Below, one piece after another: positions 53,628 to 60,351 of a stretch of 64,000 bases of DNA. Within the stretch, counting starts at the first letter, position 1; each line of letters begins with the position of its first letter. Source of the DNA: Bacillota bacterium (GTDB lineage: Bacteria; Bacillota; UBA4882; UBA8346); the NCBI GenBank assembly GCA_023392595.1, contig JAEVYU010000073.1, positions 1 to 64,000 on the forward strand, in the 5' to 3' direction. The notes under the pieces were generated by a model. That model was not told where the DNA came from. It saw only the letters and a list, made by a program, of their open reading frames with translations, and did no database searches. Both the position numbers and the translations under genes were made by a program.

Positions 53628-54683
53628 TTAAAACTCGACCATCACCCGTATGCCGCCAATCCACTTGGCGTTATCGGCATCCTGTTGCAGAAACTCCGCT
53701 TGTAGCGCAGTCTTTAATGCAAGTTGATATTTAGCGCCAATCAGTGTCCAGTTGTCTTGTACCGCGAAATTGTAACCGGTTCCGGTTGAACTCCCCAATA
53801 TGTACCAATTATTTTTGTTCGTATTGACCAAATATTCGATTAATTTCTTGCCGTTATTTTCACCGGACAAACTCACAGCCCTGCCCATGTAGACACTGAA
53901 TGTTTTGCTGAGTTGACATGACAACTCGCTATAGATGCCTGTCATTGTCTCTAAGGAATCAGGGGTCACCGAAACATACTCCGCGGAAAGATTGAAAGGA
54001 CCAACCCCGCAAGTGGCGTCGAATACTCCCAAAGAATTGGCAGTACTGCTGTTAACAACGTCATTCATATACCCCAACCCCATTTTCAAGTACGGCAGGG
54101 GACCATAGGTTAAACGGAGCGCAGTATCAAATCCCTTACTGGTTTTATCGGACGATTGATTATAGTCTCCGCCGTTATTGGCATTTGCAACGGCAAATGC
54201 ATATCCGAAGGTTCCTGCTTTTCCCTGATACTTGAGGCCTATAGATTTTTTTGTGGAACCCATCGCTTGGCCACTCAATGAATTATCCAGAGAGATGATT
54301 TGAAACCCTTTCTCAATACCAAACGGTAATTTAAAATAGCCGAAATCCAGTTCATCACTATCGCTCAAAATTGCTTTTTGGTAAAAATAACCACTATCGA
54401 CCCGAATATCTACTTTCGAATTGGGGTCATTACTATTTTTGCCAATTTGAAGAAACTGGATCCCCCCGGAGAAACCGCTAGTTTGGCTAACATCAGCAGT
54501 AACGCTGAAAGCGATTCGTTCAAAACGGAAGGTGCTGATAGAAGAATTGGAAGGTAATGATTCATCGTCAGCCGTTTGATACCAAGCCCTAAAATTACCG
54601 CCGACCGACACCGCTGCGGAACTGACTGAACTGAATAGAATCAATAAAATAAAAGATAAAACCGGTATCCATGCTTTTTTCAT
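53628..54683 (-). CDS. Outer-membrane porin of the importer operon
   Basis: A 351-residue protein with a signal peptide (about 1-23, SSVSSAA) followed by a 16- to 18-stranded barrel pattern with alternating residues, short turns rich in Asn/Asp/Ser and a terminal strand ending IRVMVEF. Porins of this Phe-ending type belong to diderm bacteria. It is the first gene of an operon with an importer, so it probably admits the same small substrate through the outer membrane. No TonB-dependent receptor is present. A 42-bp gap leads to the permease. Confidence 0.8.
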   Translation of the reverse strand: MKKAWIPVLSFILLILFSSVSSAAVSVGGNFRAWYQTADDESLPSNSSISTFRFERIAFSVTADVSQTSGFSGGIQFLQIGKNSNDPNSKVDIRVDSGYFYQKAILSDSDELDFGYFKLPFGIEKGFQIISLDNSLSGQAMGSTKKSIGLKYQGKAGTFGYAFAVANANNGGDYNQSSDKTSKGFDTALRLTYGPLPYLKMGLGYMNDVVNSSTANSLGVFDATCGVGPFNLSAEYVSVTPDSLETMTGIYSELSCQLSKTFSVYMGRAVSLSGENNGKKLIEYLVNTNKNNWYILGSSTGTGYNFAVQDNWTLIGAKYQLALKTALQAEFLQQDADNAKWIGGIRVMVEF

Positions 54684-54733
54684 TGATAATGCCTCCTTGG
54701 TAAAGAATTTACTATTAAAGCAAGCCAGTCTGT

Positions 54734-54898
54734 GTTATATGTATGTTATTTATTGATTGTTCTGATTCGCCGTTCACTATCTTAAACAAACATTAACTAA
54801 TACAAACTAACTCGGTGCTAATTATATGTTATATTTTTTTAAAATGCAATACCAATTTTGAAAATATACAACACATATATAACATATATATAACATAA
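54734..54898 (-). promoter_or_regulatory. Regulatory region of the porin/importer operon
   Basis: Contains, from the gene outward: a TATA-rich repeat GTTATATGTATGTTAT (54734-54749), a 19-bp box TTAACTAATACAAACTAAC (54793-54811), an ATTATATGTTATAT box (54821-54834) and a longer array around 54870-54895. The 19-bp box and the repeats recur before the gene at 59418. The unit GTTATAT is spaced 11 bp, one turn of helix. A promoter is expected here but no clear -35/-10 pair stands out. Confidence 0.65.
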
Positions 54899-54901
54899 AA
54901 A

Positions 54902-54933
54902 TAACCATCTCTCCTAGGAGATGGTTAAAAAAA
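54902..54933 (-). terminator. Rho-independent terminator after the methyltransferases
   Basis: TAACCATCTC / GAGATGGTTA with a TCCTAG loop (54902-54927) forms a 10-bp stem, followed on the minus strand by a T-rich tract. It ends the module B operon before the porin promoter. Confidence 0.7.
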
Positions 54934-54965
54934 TACCGGAATCACAAAGTCATTTACGGTTCTGA

Positions 54966-55610
54966 TCACGAGACCACCTGTTTGGTCATGGATTTTTTGA
55001 TAAAAATCCACAGTCCGTCATCGCCGCAATTCATTTCATAGGAATTGATTCCGGCTTCAATCATCTGCGAAGCCAAAGATTCGGCACTCTGCCTCCAAAT
55101 ATAACCGCTCAATTGTCCCAATAGTTTCGGATTGTACTCTTCCAGCTTTCCCTCAACCTGGCGTTTGATTTCTTCATTCCAAAATCCCCCGCCGATGCAA
55201 GCCATACCCCCCGGCGTCAAAACCCGGTAGATTTCTTGAAAGGTTTTGACCCGGTTTTGCCAAAAAAAAATCGAACTACGGCTGACTACTAAATCCATTG
55301 TGGCATCGCCCAGTGGAATTTTAACCGGAGCCCCTTTAATGAGCCGAACCTGATTTTGATTTTCCAAACCGCTGACTCGGAGATTGGCCCCTACCTTGCT
55401 TAGCATATCTTTAGAACTCTCCATTAAAAATACATGCATATGGGAATTTTGAGCTATGGCGATCCCAAGCAACCCGTTACCGGCAGATATCTCCAGGCAA
55501 TTTCCGCTGTGAATTCCGGCCTTATGTTGGATTTGCTTGGCTGTATCCAAAAAGGACGAATATAAGAGAGCCCGGTTCATTTTTTGCATTTTAGAACGTA
55601 TCGCAATCAT
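54966..55610 (-). CDS. SAM-dependent methyltransferase (module B, first copy)
   Basis: A 214-residue class I methyltransferase from ATG 55610 (AAAGGAG upstream). SAM motif is LEISAGNGLLGIAIAQ; a second motif is VVSRSSIFFWQ, followed by YRVLTPGGMACIGGGF. It is a paralogue of the gene at 55762. The shared SRxS-FW and GGGF motifs, and the absence of ubiquinone- or rRNA-type features, suggest a specific small-molecule substrate. Part of the minus-strand module B operon. Confidence 0.8.
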   Translation of the reverse strand: MIAIRSKMQKMNRALLYSSFLDTAKQIQHKAGIHSGNCLEISAGNGLLGIAIAQNSHMHVFLMESSKDMLSKVGANLRVSGLENQNQVRLIKGAPVKIPLGDATMDLVVSRSSIFFWQNRVKTFQEIYRVLTPGGMACIGGGFWNEEIKRQVEGKLEEYNPKLLGQLSGYIWRQSAESLASQMIEAGINSYEMNCGDDGLWIFIKKSMTKQVVS

Positions 55611-55761
55611 TCTCTTCACTCCTTTTTTTGGTTTTCATAACTTAGCCTTTAACTCCGCCCGGTCTCCCAAAAAGCACTCCGGTTGCAGCAACCGCATTCA
55701 TCTTATCATCCCAGTGATGTTTTGTATTGTCATATATCGCACACTCGCAAAACGAATGGTT

Positions 55762-56385
55762 TTATGCCTTCTCAAAAAGAATCCATAACCCCGATTCATT
55801 ATCAATAACTTTTATACCGTTACGCTCAATTCCTAAATCGGTTAAAGTTGCAACCATACTTTCTCCCGTGTGTCTCCCCCTATACCCTTTGACCCTGTTT
55901 TCCCAATCCGGCTCACGACCGGACATTGTCTTCACAATATCCCGGCGTAATGCTTCCGTGCCAAAACCCCCGCCAATATATGCTTTACCCCCGGGTTCCA
56001 GCACCCGCCGAATCTCTCCAAACGCTTTCCGATGATCTTCCCAAAACCAAACGGAGCCCCGGCTAACTATTAGTTGAAACGATCCGTCATCAAAAGGCAT
56101 TCGTTGGACATCCCCCCGGCAAGAAACCACACGGTCCGTTAATCCCAACGCTTTGATTCGTTCCTCCGCCAATTGAATGGCGTCAAAAGAAAAATCAAAC
56201 AAAGTTACTTGCAAACTGGTTGTTTGGGCCAGAGCAATTCCAAGATGTCCCCCGCCGCTGCCGAGATCAAGGCATTTACCTCTGGTGATTCCGGTAGATT
56301 CAATGATTTGTTTGGCGATAACCGGATAGATCGGCGCAAAAACATTATTAGCAATCTCGTCAAACTCCAAAGCCTTATTTCCCAA
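55762..56385 (-). CDS. SAM-dependent methyltransferase (module B, second copy)
   Basis: A 207-residue class I methyltransferase starting at TTG 56385 (GGAG upstream). SAM motif is CLDLGSGGGHLGIALAQ, acidic loop VTLFDFSFDA, then IVSRGSVWFWEDH and RRVLEPGGKAYIGGGF. It is close to the paralogue at 54966 and lies 99 bp after the ABC ATPase. The pair may modify a cofactor or metal chelator tied to the module. Confidence 0.8.
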   Translation of the reverse strand: MGNKALEFDEIANNVFAPIYPVIAKQIIESTGITRGKCLDLGSGGGHLGIALAQTTSLQVTLFDFSFDAIQLAEERIKALGLTDRVVSCRGDVQRMPFDDGSFQLIVSRGSVWFWEDHRKAFGEIRRVLEPGGKAYIGGGFGTEALRRDIVKTMSGREPDWENRVKGYRGRHTGESMVATLTDLGIERNGIKVIDNESGLWILFEKA

Positions 56386-56483
56386 GATAATTCAACTCCT
56401 TTTTCAGCTTTAGCGGACCTTTACCCCGTTTGAAAATCGACTCCGTTCTTCCATCCCACGATTAACCCCGCTCTTCCGGGAAC

Positions 56484-57611
56484 TTAATTCTTGATGAGCG
56501 GTTTACCGGATTCACTCTCGAAATCCCCTTCAATAACTGAAGCCAAATAAGCGCGGAAATCAAATTCGATCCTTTGGCCGTTGCGTAGCTTTCCTCTTAA
56601 CTCCATGATTTTGGCATCAACTTTTTCCAGCACTTTCATATTTTCCTTTTCCAACTCGCTTGTCTCAATAATTTGCCGGATTCCTCCGTTTTGAATGACG
56701 ACCCGGCGCTCACCCATTAAGGCCAGCAACGGGTCATGGGTCGACATCAAGACGATTTTTTCTTTCCGGACCAGCAAGTCCAAAGCTTTCTTCCGGTCCA
56801 CTCCGGCGTTTTCAATTTCATCAATCAGTATGATTGGTGAAACACCGAGCAACGCCGTATCCGCGATCATCAAAGCCCGCGACTGGCCGCCGCTGAGCTG
56901 GGTAATCGGAATCTCCGGACAGAATTTCTCGCCGGCCAGTTCATTGGCGCAAGCGATTACATCCTGAACCGTCCCCCGGGCCCCCGGTATCATTCGACTC
57001 TCGGCATGCATCATGACAAACTCATCCACTGTCAAATCCACTACAAAATTCATATTTTGTGAGATTTGAGCGACTATTTTTTGTTCCAGCGAAACCCGTT
57101 GGTTTTGATCCGGAGGAGCCCCATTCAATAAGATTTTTCTTTGGGTCGGCGTATCGCTCTGGGCCAGGCATTCGATATCCGATAACAACCTGCTCTTCCC
57201 CGAACCAGTCGGGCCGACAATACTGACGATTTGACCGGGTTTTAAAACAAGGCTGACATTTTCGGGATATCCACTCTTATCCTTGCCGCCGAGAACTGTA
57301 ATGGTATCAATTTTCAGAGCGGAGGCTTTTTCATGCGCAAGCATCTCTTGAATAAAAGACCGGAAATTACTCAAAAACTGCTCTTGGCCAATCCCCGAAT
57401 CTTCCCAATATTCGGGCTCAAGATCAGAGATCCATTTTGTTATCCCAATCCCGCCGGAAATCTTCTGCAATCCGCAAGAATGAAAGAAATCAACCGCAAA
57501 AGGATATCTTGCCAAAATTTCATCCACTGGTAAAGAAAGCAAATCTTCATCCTTCAATTTGTCACATCCCATCCGCTTGGCGGTTAGCAATTTGCTATTG
57601 GCTATTACCAT
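56484..57611 (-). CDS. Soluble ABC ATPase with extra N-terminal domain, module B
   Basis: A 375-residue protein, a paralogue of the ATPase at 40922 with an added N-terminal region (about 1-95). That region has LPVDEILARYPFAVDFFHSCGL, the pattern of DUF1858/DUF542 (ScdA/RIC-type) domains tied to iron-centre repair. Walker A GPTGSGKS (133-140), signature LSGGQ, Walker B IILIDEIENAG and STHDP follow. No permease partner. The ATG at 57611 and one at 57572 are both possible; neither has a strong site. Confidence 0.8.
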   Translation of the reverse strand: MVIANSKLLTAKRMGCDKLKDEDLLSLPVDEILARYPFAVDFFHSCGLQKISGGIGITKWISDLEPEYWEDSGIGQEQFLSNFRSFIQEMLAHEKASALKIDTITVLGGKDKSGYPENVSLVLKPGQIVSIVGPTGSGKSRLLSDIECLAQSDTPTQRKILLNGAPPDQNQRVSLEQKIVAQISQNMNFVVDLTVDEFVMMHAESRMIPGARGTVQDVIACANELAGEKFCPEIPITQLSGGQSRALMIADTALLGVSPIILIDEIENAGVDRKKALDLLVRKEKIVLMSTHDPLLALMGERRVVIQNGGIRQIIETSELEKENMKVLEKVDAKIMELRGKLRNGQRIEFDFRAYLASVIEGDFESESGKPLIKN

Positions 57612-57714
57612 ACGTTATAGCATTTGGTGATCACGGTTAATTTTCAGCTCCAAACTAACGGCCCAAATGGATGCCAAAACCCGACAACCGGCAACCAACC
57701 GCCAATAACCGTTT

Positions 57715-58398
57715 TTAAAAGGTCATTTTCTTAACATTGCCATGCTGGTGATCTTTTCCGATCCGGGTCTCTCCAACGCAATAAGGACAAATCGCCGAAG
57801 GCATCGAAAACCGGATTCGGTTACCTTCCAACGATCCGGTTTCCGGAGCCTCCTTAAGCCGCAGTCCCAAATCAAAAGCTCCCTGACCGGTGATTCCATT
57901 GACAAAAAGCATGGAAGACTTGGGGCTGGCCTGTTTGACTTTAAAAGAAAATACTTCCCGTTCCGCTTGAGACACGATATCGCCCTTGGTAATCACCACA
58001 ACATCGGCTAACTTCAGCATCGGTCCGATTTTTTTCGGCGTTTGAATACCCGACAAGTTGTCGATCACGCAAACCGCCAATACCCCTTTGATATGGGGTG
58101 AACAGCGGTTGCACAAACCTGCGCTTTCGCTAATTAATAAATCCAATTTTTGACTCTTCCCCCATCCGACACAATCGTCAATATTGCTGACGAAAAAATG
58201 ATCCGGACAGAGATTGCCGGAATAGCCAACTCGTACCGGCAATCCTGCTTTTTCATAAAGCTGAGCATCAAAGGTGGAAAGGCAGTCGAATTTAACGATT
58301 CCAATCTTTAGATCTTCGGATTTTAAGGCCTCAACGGTCTTCAAAATGACTGAGGTTTTTCCGGAAGAGGGTGGCCCGGCCACTGTAATCAAGCGCAT
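57715..58398 (-). CDS. Cysteine-rich G3E-type GTPase, module B
   Basis: A 227-residue paralogue of the module A GTPase. Walker A GPPSSGKT (8-15), TKGD (137-140) for guanine, and cysteines at 64 (YSGNLCPDH), 96 and 99 (ESAGLCNRCSP) and 204/207 (ICPYCVG), matching module A position for position. It adds His near the C-terminus (KDHQHGN). Starts seven bases after the binding-like protein (GGGAGG upstream). Likely a metal chaperone-type GTPase; the metal is unknown. Confidence 0.88.
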   Translation of the reverse strand: MRLITVAGPPSSGKTSVILKTVEALKSEDLKIGIVKFDCLSTFDAQLYEKAGLPVRVGYSGNLCPDHFFVSNIDDCVGWGKSQKLDLLISESAGLCNRCSPHIKGVLAVCVIDNLSGIQTPKKIGPMLKLADVVVITKGDIVSQAEREVFSFKVKQASPKSSMLFVNGITGQGAFDLGLRLKEAPETGSLEGNRIRFSMPSAICPYCVGETRIGKDHQHGNVKKMTF

Positions 58399-58404
58399 CT
58401 TTCT

Positions 58405-59418
58405 CTACCTCCCGTTCTTCCATTCTCTTATAAATAAGCCGGTAGTTTTCTGGATTTCTTCCCCCATATCGGTTTGGTTGATATAATCCCATCCGAGCCA
58501 TTTGAATTTAGCGCCCGGAGGCAGTTGGTTATCCACCGCTGGATGCAACACCGGGAAAAATGACTTGGCCGCTTTTTCTCCCAATTCCCTTCCGGTGACA
58601 TATTGATATAAAGGTTTTAACTTTTGAAGCTTCGTTTTTTTAACCAGCAAGTACATAGGATTTGCCAAAGCTCCATCTTCCGGCCAGATAATCGAAGTGA
58701 CTTCGGTCCGGGGACAAGTTTTGGCAAAAAACCACGGCATCACATAAATAGCAGCCCCGGACGGACTGCCGTTGCCGGCCGTTTTCGCCATTTTCGATGC
58801 ATGCCAGGCATCCTTGGTGTTTGCAGCTAGCTGTTTCAACCCCTCGACTCCATACTCTTTGAATACTGAGAGCATCAACAATTCGTTGACTTCGTCTTCG
58901 GAACCGCCGATAATGATTTCCCGGCGATAGACCGGTTCCAATAAATCACTCCATCGTTTCGGTACAGGCCTCGTTCCCAGGCGGCGCTGATCAACTAAAA
59001 AAATATAGGGAAAAATACTATAGATGGTATAATGGTTCTCCGGATCGGGTATCCCGCACTCGGTGAAAGCAGCTGGCGTCGGCGCTATTTGAACCGATTG
59101 GAAGTCGCCGCCCTTGATAAATTTTTCCATGAAACGCTTTTTAAAAAGATTATCAAATCCCACCGAGACTACCATATCCGGAAACGCATCGATAGAGTCG
59201 ACTTGCCATATATTCTCGTAAGGGTCCGTACCCCCGCATCCCATCGGAACAAAACAGTCGAAATCCCTTCCCCCATCATGTTCACGGACAAGTGTTTCTT
59301 CCATGCCTTCCCGAAAAATCTGTTTCAACGGACATACCACGTACCCCAGCAAATTAAGATGCCCTCGGGGCGGCTCTTCCGTATGTAATATCCGCTTTCG
59401 GACATTTCCCCTATCCAT
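58405..59418 (-). CDS. Cytoplasmic substrate-binding-like protein, module B
   Basis: A 337-residue protein that resembles periplasmic ABC binding proteins of the iron/spermidine class (for example PKRWSDLLEPVYRREIIIGG, VLHPAVDNQLPPGAKFKWLGW) but has no signal peptide. It is rich in conserved-looking cysteines (YVVCPLKQ, PMGCGGTDP, TECGIPDP, AKTCPRTE). First gene of the module B operon. A binding protein kept in the cytoplasm suggests a metal or metal-complex carrier for the neighbouring GTPase and ATPase, though this is inference. Confidence 0.7.
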   Translation of the reverse strand: MDRGNVRKRILHTEEPPRGHLNLLGYVVCPLKQIFREGMEETLVREHDGGRDFDCFVPMGCGGTDPYENIWQVDSIDAFPDMVVSVGFDNLFKKRFMEKFIKGGDFQSVQIAPTPAAFTECGIPDPENHYTIYSIFPYIFLVDQRRLGTRPVPKRWSDLLEPVYRREIIIGGSEDEVNELLMLSVFKEYGVEGLKQLAANTKDAWHASKMAKTAGNGSPSGAAIYVMPWFFAKTCPRTEVTSIIWPEDGALANPMYLLVKKTKLQKLKPLYQYVTGRELGEKAAKSFFPVLHPAVDNQLPPGAKFKWLGWDYINQTDMGEEIQKTTGLFIREWKNGR

Positions 59419-59451
59419 GCCTTACCTCCTCAATCCCCATTTAAAGTTTTT

Positions 59452-59533
59452 GTTATATATATGTTATATCTCGGCTCTCCTTAACCAACACAAGCTAACA
59501 TAAACAAATTATAATGACATTATATTGTTATAC
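59452..59533 (-). promoter_or_regulatory. Regulatory region of module B, same boxes as the porin operon
   Basis: GTTATATATATGTTAT (59452-59467), then TTAACCAACACAAGCTAAC (59481-59499) and ATTATATTGTTATAC (59519-59533). The 19-bp box differs from the porin-operon box at three positions only, and the elements come in the same order relative to the gene. Confidence 0.65.
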
Positions 59534-59586
59534 TTTTAAAAAATCAAGTGCCTTTTTACACATACATGACAATTACATAACACAAA

Positions 59587-59691
59587 AAACTGCCTGCAAA
59601 GTCACTTTATCAATCAAGATATGCGCCAAGTCATCGTCGATACCCGGCATTTCCATATCTTTTCGAATGCAAAGTGCTTTTTAGACAGTTT
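59587..59691. repeat. Small palindromic element after the manganese operon
   Basis: AAACTGCCTGCAAAGTCACT and the complement of AAAGTGCTTTTTAGACAGTT are imperfect 21-bp ends around an inner AAGATATG / CATATCTT pair. It may be a MITE or the terminator of the N-domain gene. Confidence 0.45.
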
Positions 59692-59718
59692 CTTTAAGAA
59701 AATCTTTTCTGACTACGA

Positions 59719-60351
59719 TTAGTTCAGGCCTATCATACCCACCAAGGTAAAATTGGATGAAGCAAAAATATTTTGAAATTCGTTGGTCGGTTTCTCAATA
59801 TCTCTATAGGCCAGCGCAATGACTTGCGAATGCTCCGCCGCCATTTTCTCGTACAACCCGGTGATTCGCTTGAACCTACTTGCAGATATCCCTTCCCGCT
59901 TTCCCTTAAGCAGCATTTTATCACATTGATCCAGGATTCTTTCCGGCTCGTCCTGGAGAATTACCCGGTAATTGCCATTGAGCTTGATAACGGCCGAAGT
60001 AATCCAGGGCCTGGTTTTCAAGCGATAGAGAGTGAATTTGGGAACGATGGTCTCAAATAACTTCTTATGAAACCCTTTCCGAGCCGCAAAATCCAATAAT
60101 AAATTTCCGGCAGCCCCCTCTTCTTTTCTCTCTCTGGTGGTTCGATCATTACAAAAAACCAGTATTTGCATAAAAACAGCCATGCTTCCATCATTCTCGT
60201 GAAATAGAGGAGCTTCTATCAATTTATCATTCATGTAAACTTGATGAATGATGCTGGGCCGAAAGTTTTCTTTCCATGGCGCAACCAAATTTTCTTCCTT
60301 ATCGGATCCGTCCTTTCCCTTTGGCATTTCACGGTTGATGATCAAATTCAT
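59719..60351 (-). CDS. Free-standing degenerate N-domain of a P-type ATPase
   Basis: A 210-residue protein overlapping the ATPase stop by four bases. Its sequence follows the ATPase from just after the DKTG motif (IIHQVYMNDKLIEAP beside IQEIYLGGKMVKA) through the nucleotide-binding domain (VFCNDRTT beside ALCNDVHP, ILDQCDKMLLKGKREGISAS beside LLERCDRILLDG) to FTLVGMIGLN, the end of the N-domain, and stops there. It lacks the DKTG, TGDGVND and membrane parts, and the KGAP and GDPTE ATP-site motifs are degraded (QDEPE, GAAGN). It may regulate the ATPase. Not a fragment by frameshift: the frame is clean and coupled. Confidence 0.75.
   Translation of the reverse strand: MNLIINREMPKGKDGSDKEENLVAPWKENFRPSIIHQVYMNDKLIEAPLFHENDGSMAVFMQILVFCNDRTTRERKEEGAAGNLLLDFAARKGFHKKLFETIVPKFTLYRLKTRPWITSAVIKLNGNYRVILQDEPERILDQCDKMLLKGKREGISASRFKRITGLYEKMAAEHSQVIALAYRDIEKPTNEFQNIFASSNFTLVGMIGLN

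Noticed and set aside
54734..54752. GTGTTAT repeat as a NikR site
   Set aside because: The half-site is similar, but I cannot find the inverted partner GTAACAC at the proper distance.
54734..54898. TATA-rich repeats as ModE (molybdate) boxes
   Set aside because: The GTTATAT/ATATAAC units recall ModE sites, but the inverted spacing of a ModE box is not met; the units here are mainly direct repeats 11 bp apart. The regulator is left open.
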